Assembly: GCF_000442275.2 (NCBI RefSeq)
Contig: NZ_KE557306.1
Coordinates: forward strand, 319,342-383,341
Source: Litoreibacter arenae DSM 19593
Lineage (GTDB): Bacteria; Pseudomonadota; Alphaproteobacteria; Rhodobacterales; Rhodobacteraceae
Reading direction: 5' to 3'
Length of the DNA: 64,000 nucleotides
Shown: positions 17,171-25,605 of the stretch, piece after piece
Layout: every line of letters starts with the position of its first letter
Numbering within the stretch: position 1 is the stretch's first letter
The notes under the pieces: generated by a model
The model's input: the letters and a program-made list of their open reading frames with translations, nothing else
Told to the model about the DNA's origin: nothing
The model's database searches: none
Translations under genes and position numbers: made by a program

Positions 17171-17395
17171 GTCGCCCAAGGCTCCGAGCGCGTAGTGCCA
17201 CGGGCGGCCCATCATGACGAAATCGGCACCGAGCGCTATGGCGCGGAGGATATCCAGACCGCCCTCAATGCCGCTGTCGAAGACCAGCGGCAGGGTGGTG
17301 GCGGCGCGGACGTGGGGGAGGGCTTCAATGGTGGACGGCCCGCCGTCGAACTGGCGGCCTGCGTGGTTGGAGACCCAGAGCGCGTCGACGCCCTC
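17171..17395. repeat. Tandem duplication, copy 1 (225 bp)
   Basis: As far as I can compare by eye, this stretch is identical to 17398-17622. It encodes the FMN-binding C-terminal part of the alpha-hydroxy-acid oxidase. It is the copy joined to the true 3' end of the gene. Confidence 0.92.
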
Positions 17396-17397
17396 TT

Positions 17398-17622
17398 GTC
17401 GCCCAAGGCTCCGAGCGCGTAGTGCCACGGGCGGCCCATCATGACGAAATCGGCACCGAGCGCTATGGCGCGGAGGATATCCAGACCGCCCTCAATGCCG
17501 CTGTCGAAGACCAGCGGCAGGGTGGTGGCGGCGCGGACGTGGGGGAGGGCTTCAATGGTGGACGGCCCGCCGTCGAACTGGCGGCCTGCGTGGTTGGAGA
17601 CCCAGAGCGCGTCGACGCCCTC
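17398..17622. repeat. Tandem duplication, copy 2 (225 bp)
   Basis: Identical by eye to 17171-17395, offset 227 bases, with two extra T bases (17396-17397) at the junction. It is the copy joined to the true 5' part of the gene. The 227-base offset is not a multiple of three, so it shifts the frame. Confidence 0.92.
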
Positions 17623-18434
17623 GTCTTGCAGCCGCGCGGCGTCGTCGGCGTTGCACACGCCCTTGACGATCAGCGGACCGTCCCATTCGTCGCGCAGGTA
17701 TTTGACGTAGTCCCAGTCGGGCGAGGTGCGAAGCAGGTAGCCGACATGCTCGGTCGAGGACAGGCTGGTGGTCTGCTCGGCGTAACTGTCCATCAGCTTC
17801 ATGCGGGGCATGCCGGTTTTGCGGATTCCGTTGAGCCACGCGGGGCGCAGCGCCGCCTGCAGGGCAAGACGGCCGGTCAGTCGCGGGGGCTGGGTCAAGC
17901 CGCCACGGGTCTGGCGTTCGCGTCGGGAGGCCACGGGGACGTCGACGGTCATAATCAGCGTGTTGAAGCCTGCCGCCTTGGCGCGTTTCATCATGTCTTT
18001 ACGAATGTCGGGGTCGCGGGGAGGGTACATCTGGAACCATGCGTCCTCGCCCAGATACGGGGCGACGTCCTCGGGCGTTTGGGTGGCGACGGTGGACATG
18101 GAATAGGGGATGCCTTGGCGGGCGGCCTCCTGGGCCAGCAGGCGTTCGGCGCCGGGCCAGATCAGGCCGGACATGCCGACGGGCGCGATGCCGAAGGGCA
18201 GCTTGTAGTCGCGGCCAAGGAAGGTTGTGGACAGGTCGGGCGTGAACTCACCATGCAGGATGGAGGGGCGCAGCAGCACCTCGTCCAGTTTGGTGCGGTT
18301 GCGTTGCAGCGTGGCTTCCTGACCGGTTGCGCTGTCGAGATATTCCCAGACGAAATGCGGGATGCGCTTGCGGGCGCGGGCCTTGAGGTCGGAGAGGCCG
18401 GGGTATTTTGCGTGGTGATCCATCGTGGCGGCCC

Positions 18435-19211
18435 TCAGAACTGGCGTAGAAACTTGTACATACGGCGCTGCGCATCACCGGTCCATATGTTGATATGGCC
18501 CGCGCCCTGAACCGGGTAAAGCTCCTTCTGGGAGGAGCCCGCGGCGGCAAGGATGGCGCGGCCCATGGAGGGCGGTATCAGATTGTCGCGGGTGCCGTGC
18601 AGGATCAGCAGCGGGGCTTTGACCTTAGGGGCGCGGTCGATGCTGGGCCAGCGACTGAGCATCAGGCCCGTCGCCAGCGGCAATTGCGGATGCAGATGCG
18701 CGGCGACGTCCTTGAGGGAGGTGAAGGGCGACTCGAGGATGACGGCTTTGGGGCTGTTCGTCGTTGCAAGCTGGATGGCGACGGCGGCACCGATACTTTC
18801 GCCATAGAGGATCGGCGTGGTGGGTGTTCCGGTGAGCTGGCCGTTGGTTATCGCTGTGTACAGCGCGGTCATGTCGGCGGTAATGCCTGCCTCGGTCGGC
18901 CAGCCCTTGCTGCCGTTGCCGCCGCGCAAACTGGGGGCCACAAGGCCGTAGCCGCGATCCATCAGCCGCTGGAAACGGGCTGTGCGTTTGGCGACGTGGC
19001 CCGCATTGCCGTGGATATAGAGGATCGTCGGCTTGCCGCGCTGGGGTGCGGCGGTCCAGACGATCATGCTGCCGACCTTGGTCACGGCGATGCGCGAATC
19101 CGAAGGGGTGATGGCACGCGGGTCGAGAGGGTAGACCAACAGGCGTTCCAGCGTGAAATACGCGCCGAAGAACAGTGCCAGCAGTACGGCGAGGCGAAGG
19201 AGCAGGCGCAT
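18435..19211 (-). CDS. Alpha/beta hydrolase, membrane-anchored
   Basis: A 258-aa protein with an N-terminal hydrophobic segment (MRLLLRLAVLLALFFGAYF), then an alpha/beta-hydrolase fold: oxyanion-region ILYIHGNAGH, nucleophile elbow YGESIGAA (Ser in GESIG), and LILHGTRDNLIPP and GAGHINIW supplying the likely Asp and His. It resembles the BEM46/YfhR-type serine hydrolases; substrate unknown. ATG 19211 overlaps the TAA of the upstream pccR gene by one base (TAATG on the minus strand), so the two are co-translated. The longer frame upstream is inside pccR and is rejected. Confidence 0.8.
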   Translation of the reverse strand: MRLLLRLAVLLALFFGAYFTLERLLVYPLDPRAITPSDSRIAVTKVGSMIVWTAAPQRGKPTILYIHGNAGHVAKRTARFQRLMDRGYGLVAPSLRGGNGSKGWPTEAGITADMTALYTAITNGQLTGTPTTPILYGESIGAAVAIQLATTNSPKAVILESPFTSLKDVAAHLHPQLPLATGLMLSRWPSIDRAPKVKAPLLILHGTRDNLIPPSMGRAILAAAGSSQKELYPVQGAGHINIWTGDAQRRMYKFLRQF

Positions 19212-20590
19212 TATTCGACTGTGTAGGGCAAGGTGCCGCGCTGGTCGTGATCGACGCTGAGCTTGCTTTCCAAGGGCGGGACGGAGCGTTGGTGGCAATC
19301 GCGGCGCGGGCAGATGCGGCAGGAGATACCGATGGGCTCAAACGCTTGTGGGCTGGCGGGGAGCATGTCGTCGGCATAGACGAGAGCGCTTGCATGGGTC
19401 ATCTCGCAGCCCAAGGCGATCGCGTAGCGACGGGTCGGCGCGGTGAAGCTGCCGCCGGGTTTGGACACGTCGCGGGCGATGGAGATGTAGCGCACACCGT
19501 CGGGCGTCTCGGCCAGTTGGCGCAGGAAGCGGCCGGGGGTTTCAAACGCGCGGTGGACGTTCCACAGCGGGCACGGACCGCCGAAACGGGCGAATTGCAG
19601 GCGCGTGGCGGAGTGGCGTTTGGTGATGGTGCCGGCTTGGTCGACGCGCACGAAGAAGAACGGGATGCCCTTGGCGCCGGGGCGTTGCAGGGTGGAGAGG
19701 CGGTGGGCGACCTGCTCGATCGACGCGCCGAACTGGTCGGCGAGCTGTTCGAGATCGTGGCGTGTGGTTTGCGCCGCCTCCAGAAAGGCGGTGTAGGGCA
19801 TGAGTGCTGCACCGGCAAAGTAGTTGGCGAGGCCGATCTTGGCGATATGGCGGGCGGCGTCGGTCTGGAAGCGGGCGAGGTCGAGGGTGGCTTCCAGAAG
19901 CTCGTTTTGTTCTAGAAGTGCAATCTGGTGCAGCAGTTGGAAGCGCTGGGTGGACGGGGCAGAGCTTGCCGCCAAACGCAAGGTGTTGCTGACGGGATCG
20001 TAGCGGCGCAAGCGCTTGCTGTCGGTAAAAACGAGTTCAAATTTCAGGTTTCCCGTGCGCAGGACGTCGCCCTCGATGGTGCTGGCGAAGCGCTCGGCGG
20101 CGCGATCGACGGCGTCGATGTAATTGTCGCAATAGTGAAAGAAATCGCGGACCTCTTCCCACGGGCTGGGTTGCAAATTCGTCGCTTCCTGACCCAACAC
20201 TTCGTCCAGCGAGGCGAGGCGCTCGTGGGTCTGGCGGTAGGCGCGGTGCAACTCGATGAAGGCGCGGGACAGGGCGGGCGCGTTCGATGCGGCAAGGCGC
20301 AGATCGGCCAGGGGCGGGGCGATTTCGGCGAAGATCGGATCGGACAGGGCCTCCGACATGTCGGTGACCAAGCGCTCGGCGTCGCCAGTGGAAAGCTCCG
20401 TCACGTCAAAGCCGAACTCGCTGGCCATGGCGAGAACCACGGATGTGGAAACGGGCCGGTTGTTGTTTTCCATCTGGTTGAGATAGGGCAGCGACACGCC
20501 GAGCTTGGCGGCAAAAGCCTTTTGGGTCAGGCTCATACGGGTGCGGAGTTCCCGCAGCTTGGTGCCTGCATAGAGTTTGCGTGGGGCCAT
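19211..20590 (-). CDS. pccR: ScfR-family transcriptional regulator of propionyl-CoA metabolism (PccR-like)
   Basis: A 459-aa regulator with an N-terminal XRE helix-turn-helix (residues about 10-65; MSLTQKAFAAKLGVSLPYLNQMENNNRPVS as separate helices), a central IrrE/peptidase-like region (about 150-270) and a C-terminal DUF2083-type domain with ISCRICPRRDCHQR. This order defines the short-chain fatty acyl-CoA regulators (RamB/PrpR/MccR/PccR). In Rhodobacter the PccR member controls propionyl-CoA carboxylase, and here the gene is one gene away from pccB. TTTGCAAA-type boxes occur in its own upstream region and upstream of pccB, suggesting autoregulation. It heads an operon with the hydrolase and the broken hydroxy-acid oxidase. 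Confidence 0.85.
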   Translation of the reverse strand: MAPRKLYAGTKLRELRTRMSLTQKAFAAKLGVSLPYLNQMENNNRPVSTSVVLAMASEFGFDVTELSTGDAERLVTDMSEALSDPIFAEIAPPLADLRLAASNAPALSRAFIELHRAYRQTHERLASLDEVLGQEATNLQPSPWEEVRDFFHYCDNYIDAVDRAAERFASTIEGDVLRTGNLKFELVFTDSKRLRRYDPVSNTLRLAASSAPSTQRFQLLHQIALLEQNELLEATLDLARFQTDAARHIAKIGLANYFAGAALMPYTAFLEAAQTTRHDLEQLADQFGASIEQVAHRLSTLQRPGAKGIPFFFVRVDQAGTITKRHSATRLQFARFGGPCPLWNVHRAFETPGRFLRQLAETPDGVRYISIARDVSKPGGSFTAPTRRYAIALGCEMTHASALVYADDMLPASPQAFEPIGISCRICPRRDCHQRSVPPLESKLSVDHDQRGTLPYTVE

Positions 20591-20602
20591 GTGCGGCGTG
20601 CC

Positions 20603-20640
20603 TTTGCAGTTTTGCTATGGGCGTCATAGCCTTTGCAAAG
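20603..20640. promoter_or_regulatory. Putative PccR boxes upstream of pccR
   Basis: TTTGCAGTTTTGC at 20603-20615 is identical to a 13-mer upstream of pccB, and the palindrome CTTTGCAAAG is at 20631-20640. They lie 13-50 bases before the pccR start, where binding would repress transcription. The TTTGCAAA core is what I recall for ScfR regulators. Confidence 0.6.
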
Positions 20641-20660
20641 CCGCGGCTCAAGCGCTGCGG

Positions 20661-21860
20661 TTATGGATCGCGGCGCATGACCAGCAGGATGCAAACGAGA
20701 CTGGCGATGGTGCTGAGCAGCATGACCCATTGCAGCGGATAGCTGCCATGGCCTTGCTCGAGCAGGGCGCCTGCGAGGGCGGCAAGCGCTGCGCCGCCGC
20801 CGATCATGATCGCGCCGCCGACACCTGATGCGGTGCCTGCCAGATGCGGGCGCACCGACAGCAAACCGGCGGTGGCGTTGGGCAGCACCATGCCGTTGCC
20901 AAGGCCCACGAAGGTGCAGAAGGAAAAGAACGTGAAAGCCGAGCCGTAACCTATTGCAGTAACTACCAAAGACGCGGCCATGCCGAAGACCAGCAGAGCC
21001 GCGCCGATCAGGACCATGTGGTTTACGCCGATGCTGACGGAGTAGCGGCCGGAGATCATGTTGCCGACGAAATAGCCGATGGCAGGGACGCCGAAGAGGT
21101 AGCGGGTTGTGGTTGGCGGCAGCTCGTAGACGACCGACGCCACATAGGGCGAGCCGCCAAGGAACGCGAAGAACGCGCCGGATGCGAAGGCGGCGGCCAA
21201 GGCGTAACCCCAGAAACGCAGGGACGTAAAAAGCTCTGGGTAATCAGCGAATTGTTCGGTGAAGCTGACGGATTTTTCTTGGTTTGTCTCGCCCTGATCC
21301 ACCCAGCAGAGCAGCGTCATCGCTGCGCCGAGGGCGAAGGTGAACAGGAAGATGGCGCGCCAGCCGAAAAACTCGTCAATAAATCCGCCCAATGTCGGGG
21401 CAGCCATCGGGACCAGCGACATGCCCATGGTGACGTAGCCGATCATCGACGCGGCCTCGGCCATGGGGACGACGTCGCGCACGACGGTGCGCGACATGAC
21501 CATGCCGACGGCGACGGCGGCGGAGATCATGCGGAAGGTGAGGAACATCTCGATCGAGGTGGACAGATAGCAGCCGAGCGACGCCAATGCGAAAATGACC
21601 AGCGTGGCCAGGACAATGGGGCGGCGACCGTAGCGGTCGGACATCGGGCCGATAACCATTTGCAGCGCGGCGGTGCAGGCCAGATAGAGCGAGATTGACA
21701 GCTGCATGACGCCGTATTCGGTCTCAAACGCCTGCGTCATTGCAGGCAGGGACGGCAGAAAGACCGACATGTTCAACGCAGATACACCGGCCAGAAGCAC
21801 GAGTGTTACGATATGCGGTGGGGTGGTGCGATCAAATAGTCGCGCGGACGAGTAACTCAT
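20661..21860 (-). CDS. MFS transporter, Bcr/CflA-like drug efflux subfamily
   Basis: A 399-aa membrane protein with about 12 transmembrane segments. The motif A-like loop GPMSDRYGRRPIVLA follows helix 2 and RMISAAVAVGMVMSRTVVRDVV fits helices 4-5 of the Bcr/CflA branch of drug:proton antiporters. Substrate unknown. ATG 21860 begins MSYSSARLFDRTTPPH; the open frame upstream of it runs into the pccB region and is rejected. It is divergent from pccB, sharing the intergenic region that carries the putative PccR boxes, and it lies directly upstream of pccR on the same strand. Propionate-responsive expression is therefore possible. Confidence 0.82.
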   Translation of the reverse strand: MSYSSARLFDRTTPPHIVTLVLLAGVSALNMSVFLPSLPAMTQAFETEYGVMQLSISLYLACTAALQMVIGPMSDRYGRRPIVLATLVIFALASLGCYLSTSIEMFLTFRMISAAVAVGMVMSRTVVRDVVPMAEAASMIGYVTMGMSLVPMAAPTLGGFIDEFFGWRAIFLFTFALGAAMTLLCWVDQGETNQEKSVSFTEQFADYPELFTSLRFWGYALAAAFASGAFFAFLGGSPYVASVVYELPPTTTRYLFGVPAIGYFVGNMISGRYSVSIGVNHMVLIGAALLVFGMAASLVVTAIGYGSAFTFFSFCTFVGLGNGMVLPNATAGLLSVRPHLAGTASGVGGAIMIGGGAALAALAGALLEQGHGSYPLQWVMLLSTIASLVCILLVMRRDP

Positions 21861-21911
21861 TGGGATGAGACTAGGAGCTGATATGAAAAAGTGAACCCGA
21901 TAGTTTAGCAA

Positions 21912-21965
21912 TTTGCAGTTTTGCAGTATTCTGCTGAACGGGTTTGCGTTATTTGCAAATTTGCC
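21912..21965. promoter_or_regulatory. Putative PccR boxes between the MFS gene and pccB
   Basis: TTTGCAGTTTTGCAG lies at 21912-21926, and TTTGCAAA at 21952-21959 is followed directly by TTTGCC. The first shares 13 identical bases with the pccR upstream region. They are 68-121 bases before pccB and 52-105 bases before the divergent MFS gene. Confidence 0.62.
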
Positions 21966-22032
21966 GATTGTCCCTTTGCCGCAGCGCGGCGCGGGTGTAG
22001 GTTCTGCGCAACTTATACGGGAGGCCCGCGCC

Positions 22033-23565
22033 ATGAAAGATATCATCAGCGAATTGGAAGACCGCCGCGAAGTGGCGCGCCTTGGTGGCGGGCAAAAGCG
22101 CATCGACGCGCAGCACGCCAAGGGCAAGCTGACCGCCCGCGAGCGCATCGAGCTGCTGCTGGACGAGGACAGTTTCGAAGAGTTCGACATGTTCGTCGCC
22201 CACCGCTGCACCGACTTTGGTATGGAGCAGGAACGCCCCGCAGGCGACGGCGTGGTGACCGGGTGGGGAACCATTAACGGGCGTCTGGTTTATGTGTTCT
22301 CCCAAGACTTTACGGTGTTTGGCGGATCGCTGTCGGAGACCCACGCGCAGAAGATTTGCAAAATTCAGGACATGGCGATCCAGAACGGCGCGCCGGTAAT
22401 CGGGATCAACGATTCCGGCGGAGCGCGGATACAGGAGGGGGTCGCCTCGCTCGCCGGATATGCGGAAGTGTTCCAGCGCAATATCATGGCTTCGGGCGTG
22501 GTGCCGCAGATCAGCCTGATCATGGGGCCATGTGCGGGGGGCGCGGTGTATTCGCCCGCGATGACGGACTTCATCTTCATGGTGAAAGATTCGTCCTATA
22601 TGTTCGTGACCGGCCCCGACGTGGTGAAAACCGTGACCAACGAGGTCGTCACGGCGGAGGAATTGGGCGGGGCGTCGACGCATACGCGCAAATCCTCGGT
22701 GGCGGATGGTGCGTTCGAGAATGATGTGGAAGCGCTGGCGGAGACGCGGCGGCTGGTGGATTTCCTGCCGCTTAACAACCGCCAGAAAGCGCCGGTGCGC
22801 CCGTTCTTCGATGACCCTGCGCGGATCGAGGAGAGCCTGGATACTCTGGTGCCGACCAACGCGAACAGTCCCTATGACATGAAAGAGCTGATCACCAAGC
22901 TGGCGGATGAGGGGGATTTCTTCGAGATACAGGAGAATTTCGCCAAGAACATCCTGACCGGCTTTATCCGCCTTGAAGGGCAGACCGTGGGTGTCGTGGC
23001 CAACCAGCCGATGGTGCTGGCGGGGTGTCTGGATATCGACTCCAGCCGCAAAGCTGCGCGGTTCGTGCGGTTCTGCGATGCGTTCGAGATTCCGATCCTG
23101 ACGCTGGTCGACGTGCCGGGCTTTCTGCCGGGGACGTCTCAGGAATATGGCGGCGTCATCAAGCATGGTGCCAAATTGCTGTTCGCCTATGGCGAGGCGA
23201 CAGTGCCGAAAGTGACGGTGATTACCCGCAAAGCCTATGGTGGGGCCTATGACGTGATGGCGTCCAAGCACCTGCGCGGCGACTTCAACTACGCGTGGCC
23301 CACCGCCGAGATCGCGGTGATGGGGGCCAAGGGGGCGGTGGAGATATTGTATCGCACCGAACTTGGGGATGCCGACAAGATCGCGGCGCGGACGGCGGAT
23401 TACGAGGATCGCTTCGCCAACCCGTTCGTGGCCGCTGAGAAAGGGTTTATCGACGAGGTGATCATGCCGCATTCCACTCGCAAACGGGTGGCGCGGGCGT
23501 TTGCGTCGCTTCGGGGCAAGTCGCTGAAGAACCCGTGGAAGAAGCATGACAACATTCCTTTGTGA
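22033..23565 (+). CDS. pccB: Propionyl-CoA carboxylase beta subunit (carboxyltransferase)
   Basis: A 510-aa acyl-CoA carboxylase beta chain. It has the N-terminal carboxyltransferase half ([51 protein letters not shown]) and the C-terminal half ([30 protein letters not shown]). It transfers carboxyl from biotin to propionyl-CoA to give (S)-methylmalonyl-CoA with PccA. ATG 22033 has GGGAGG 8 bases upstream; the 40 codons before it overlap the regulator boxes. pccA lies 2.4 kb downstream on the same strand. Length matches the family. Confidence 0.95.
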   Translation: MKDIISELEDRREVARLGGGQKRIDAQHAKGKLTARERIELLLDEDSFEEFDMFVAHRCTDFGMEQERPAGDGVVTGWGTINGRLVYVFSQDFTVFGGSLSETHAQKICKIQDMAIQNGAPVIGINDSGGARIQEGVASLAGYAEVFQRNIMASGVVPQISLIMGPCAGGAVYSPAMTDFIFMVKDSSYMFVTGPDVVKTVTNEVVTAEELGGASTHTRKSSVADGAFENDVEALAETRRLVDFLPLNNRQKAPVRPFFDDPARIEESLDTLVPTNANSPYDMKELITKLADEGDFFEIQENFAKNILTGFIRLEGQTVGVVANQPMVLAGCLDIDSSRKAARFVRFCDAFEIPILTLVDVPGFLPGTSQEYGGVIKHGAKLLFAYGEATVPKVTVITRKAYGGAYDVMASKHLRGDFNYAWPTAEIAVMGAKGAVEILYRTELGDADKIAARTADYEDRFANPFVAAEKGFIDEVIMPHSTRKRVARAFASLRGKSLKNPWKKHDNIPL

Positions 23566-23576
23566 TCGGGGTTTCG

Positions 23577-23646
23577 CCGCGGCTTTGCCGCGCCGACACG
23601 CGGGGGCTCCGCCCCCGCACCCCCGAGGTATTTTTGAAGCAATGAT
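23577..23646 (+). terminator. Double hairpin after pccB; interspersed element copy A
   Basis: CGCGGC-TTT-GCCGCG (23578-23592) is followed by CGGGGGC-TCC-GCCCCCG (23601-23617), then ACCCCCGAGGTATTTTTGAA. The second hairpin and its tail belong to the same family as 12199-12235 (minus) and 55275-55325. It probably terminates pccB. Confidence 0.55.
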
Positions 23647-23705
23647 GGGGACGGTACCGGGAACAAGGGCCGTTGAGTGTGCGTTGGTCGGCGAAGGAGA
23701 CCACC

Positions 23706-23963
23706 ATGGCAGACAGACCCAGCATCAAGGACGAAGACACTTACGAAGCGCTCCGCGAGGACGGAGCGTCGAAGGAAAAGGCCGCGCGGATCGCAAATGC
23801 GCAGGCGTCGGACGATCAGCAGCCGTCGAAGAAGGGCGGCAAGGCTCCGCCTTACGAGGAGTGGACAAAGGATGCGCTTTACGAGCGCGCGCAGGAGTTG
23901 GAGATCGAGGGGCGCTCGGACATGAACAAGGACGAACTGATCGAGGCTTTGCGCGACAACTGA
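23706..23963 (+). CDS. Small Rho-termination-factor N-terminal-domain protein
   Basis: An 85-aa hydrophilic protein. Residues 1-40 are a helical charged segment (MADRPSIKDEDTYEALREDG, then SKEKAARIANAQA), followed by a Lys/Gly linker and a C-terminal LEM/SAP-like unit (WTKDALYERAQELEIEGRSDMNKDELIEALRDN) typical of Rho N-terminal domains. These units bind nucleic acid or protein; the role is unknown. ATG 23706 has GGAGA 6-10 bases upstream, which decides the start over the GTG at 23673. Confidence 0.75.
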   Translation: MADRPSIKDEDTYEALREDGASKEKAARIANAQASDDQQPSKKGGKAPPYEEWTKDALYERAQELEIEGRSDMNKDELIEALRDN

Positions 23964-23977
23964 CATGCGTTTTGAGA

Positions 23978-24373
23978 ATGACGCTGATCGGATCGGCCTT
24001 TGTCACTACGCCGATTCTGGCGGAGCAGCCGCCCCTGCGTGCCGTCTCAGCGGTCGAGTATGAGCCGCACGAAATCCTGTTCGAGCCGGCGGAGGCTGAC
24101 AGGCCGGAGCGCAGAATCGTCCGTATCCGTCTGGTCGCGCCAGGGATTGCGGATAAAGAGAAATTTGGTTTTGAGGTGATCGAAGCCGACTTTCAGTCGC
24201 TGTGTGACAGCGAAGGACTTCGGATTGTTGCTGAATCGGCACCCAATGCGCGTGAAATAATCGTCTCTGTTGCGTCAGGCAGGGTGCCATTCGGCGAAAC
24301 TGTGCCGAATGTGGTTCAGTATTTCGATGCGTTCTCGGTGGATGGCGATACCTGCGTTTGGGTTGGATTATGA
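23978..24373 (+). CDS. DUF6497-like exported protein
   Basis: About 131 aa. The start region gives a short signal-like segment MTLIGSAFVTTPILAEQ with likely cleavage after ILA. The mature part contains RIVRIRLVAPGIADKEKFGFEVIEADFQSLCDSEGL, then REIIVSVASGRVPFGE and VQYFDAFSVDGDTCVWVGL, the pattern I associate with the DUF6497 family of Rhodobacterales. No function is established. The start is uncertain: TTG 23972 is 6 bases upstream, and an ATG at 23964 just after the previous stop is out of frame by one base. It follows the Rho-N gene by 14 bases and is probably in its operon. Confidence 0.62.
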   Translation: MTLIGSAFVTTPILAEQPPLRAVSAVEYEPHEILFEPAEADRPERRIVRIRLVAPGIADKEKFGFEVIEADFQSLCDSEGLRIVAESAPNAREIIVSVASGRVPFGETVPNVVQYFDAFSVDGDTCVWVGL

Positions 24374-24587
24374 CTGAAACACAATATCTTGGCGCATATA
24401 GCTCAACCTGTGGCCGTGATGCTTCATTCGCAACACATCGCGATATTGACACATTGAAGATATATTTTTTTGTCAATGGAACGGCTACCTTGCAGGCAGG
24501 TTACATTTCTGTGACCCCTAAAGTGTGCGAGGAAGGAGTGGGGATTAGCCCCACTAACGATTCGCCAGACAAAAACAGGAGACCCAG

Positions 24588-24719
24588 ATGTCCAAGAGCA
24601 TCAAAGCACTCGCAGCCCTCGGCTTCGTCGCAGTTGTCGCAGCATGCGGCGGCCAGCAAGAAGAAGAAGTTGTTATTGTTGAGCCGGTTCAGCAAGAGCC
24701 AGTCTACAACAAGTACTAA
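24588..24719 (+). CDS. Small lipoprotein (43 aa)
   Basis: The reading frame encodes 43 residues: MSKSIKALAALGFVAVVAAC, then GGQQEEEVVIVEP and a short tail ending YNKY. It has a canonical lipoprotein signal with VAAC lipobox at Cys20, leaving a mature lipopeptide of only 24 residues, acidic and Gln-rich. AGGAGA lies 6 bases before the ATG, and a 12-bp hairpin follows the stop, so it looks like a complete monocistronic unit. Very similar short lipoproteins occur in Rhodobacterales to my knowledge; the function is unknown. Confidence 0.78.
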   Translation: MSKSIKALAALGFVAVVAACGGQQEEEVVIVEPVQQEPVYNKY

Positions 24720-24723
24720 TATA

Positions 24724-24757
24724 TTTGCGGGGCGGGCGTTTCGCACCGCCCCGCAAA
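24724..24757 (+). terminator. Strong hairpin terminator after the small lipoprotein
   Basis: TTTGCGGGGCGG (24724-24735) pairs perfectly over 12 bases with CCGCCCCGCAAA (24746-24757); the loop itself can form GCG-TTT-CGC. It starts 4 bases after the lipoprotein stop. TTTT occurs a few bases downstream. Confidence 0.7.
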
Positions 24758-24899
24758 ACCCCTTTTGGCCCATGGCGCGGTTCTCGCGCGCAGCCGGTTT
24801 CCCATCCGACATCCGTAGCCCGAACCGACGCGTCTGCGCGGCCTCTTGGCATGCGCGGGGCATTGTGGGTCATGATCGCCTTTGCACGAGGGCCGCGCC

Positions 24900-25259
24900 A
24901 TGCTGAAACACAAGGGCTTTCCGTCCCGACTGCCGGGAACCGATTTCCAGTTCACGATTCGGCGGGATAACAAAAATGGTCCGACACCATTGACCCGCAG
25001 GGAGCGTTACGCTGACCGCCGCCCCGCCGACAAGCGCGCGGATGCGGGGTTTGTATGGGCACTGGTGCAGCATTTCGGCGAGGAACCGTTCGAACGGGGC
25101 AATCTGGATGCCGGACGACTCAACTGGGTGTTCGGCCGGGAAGTGGTGCCTGCAGAAGATCCTTTTGATCCAAAGAGCTATGACGCCCTGCTTCGGATTG
25201 ACGTGAATCGGGTTCGGGCGACTTTCCCAAACGCTTTTGACGAAGAATTCATCGAATAA
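24900..25259 (+). CDS. Hypothetical protein
   Basis: A 119-aa soluble, charged protein starting MLKHKGFPSRLPGTDFQFTI, with a basic segment (TRRERYADRRPADKRADAGF) and an acidic C-terminal half (EPFERGNLDAGRLNWVFGREVVPAEDPFDP). No family is recognised. The start at 24900 is preferred to 24882 because the latter adds six residues without improving ribosome-binding context. There is no obvious operon partner, and no terminator until 25435. Confidence that it is coding rests on open-frame length and a sensible composition only. Confidence 0.5.
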   Translation: MLKHKGFPSRLPGTDFQFTIRRDNKNGPTPLTRRERYADRRPADKRADAGFVWALVQHFGEEPFERGNLDAGRLNWVFGREVVPAEDPFDPKSYDALLRIDVNRVRATFPNAFDEEFIE

Positions 25260-25605
25260 TGGGCGGGTTCGCGCTTCCATATGGCCCGATTGAGCGGAAA
25301 AATGCTCAAATTGACGCTGGGGCAGTATCGCTGTTTTCACCAGCGTCAGGGCGGGGCATCGTCACAGGGCAGGTTTATCCCTCCAGCACAGAGATGTGCC
25401 TGCATGTACAAAACCGTTACCCTTCCCCTCTAAAGAGGTCTGCCTATTATGGCAGGCCTCTTTTTTTTGGTGATTGGCGGCAAAGCGCGCATCGTTCCCC
25501 TACGGCTCGCGCAAATTTCCGCCCGAAGTCGCAGCGGCCAAAATTTTTGGAACATTCCGCCGCGTTCGGGTGTTTTGTCTCCAAGAGCAATCGAGGAGAA
25601 TCACG
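25260..25605. other. 346-bp intergenic region with inverted repeat and orphan terminator
   Basis: There is no gene I can support. It holds a 9-bp inverted repeat TGACGCTGG (25312-25320) and CCAGCGTCA (25340-25348), then the canonical terminator at 25435-25468. The distance from the upstream stop to the terminator (about 175 bases) leaves room for a long 3' UTR or a small RNA. The last 100 bases hold the promoter region of the next lipoprotein. Confidence 0.5.
25435..25468 (+). terminator. Canonical intrinsic terminator
   Basis: GAGGTCTGCC (25435-25444) pairs with GGCAGGCCTC (25451-25460), with one G-T wobble and a TATTAT loop, followed by eight T (25461-25468). It is the best textbook terminator in the window. 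Confidence 0.88.

Larger units (their letters stand above)
17066..18423 (-). pseudogene. FMN-dependent alpha-hydroxy-acid oxidase/dehydrogenase, disrupted by tandem duplication
   Basis: Residues from MDHHAKYPGLSDLKARARKR onward match the LldD/glycolate-oxidase family: APVGMSGLIWPGAERLLAQEA, YPPRDPDIRKDM, the catalytic segment WVSNHAGRQFDGGPS, and GADFVMMGRPWHYALGALG. A 225-base segment is present twice in tandem with two extra bases between copies, so the frame is lost after ALGALGD and the reader ends in a wrong-frame tail. Removing one 227-base unit restores an uninterrupted 376-codon gene ending GTRSLGDIKNRII, of normal family length. It would oxidise lactate or a similar 2-hydroxy acid. 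It lies 11 bases after the hydrolase gene. Either a true inactivating mutation or an assembly error. Confidence 0.85.

Noticed and set aside
21949-23547. 532-codon minus-strand frame over pccB
   Set aside because: Shadow of the carboxyltransferase gene; no family pattern.
24446-24476. TTGACA with TGTCAA inverted repeat before the small lipoprotein
   Set aside because: No -10 at a suitable distance and the repeat is only 7 bases with a 19-base spacer; chance is likely in this AT-rich stretch.
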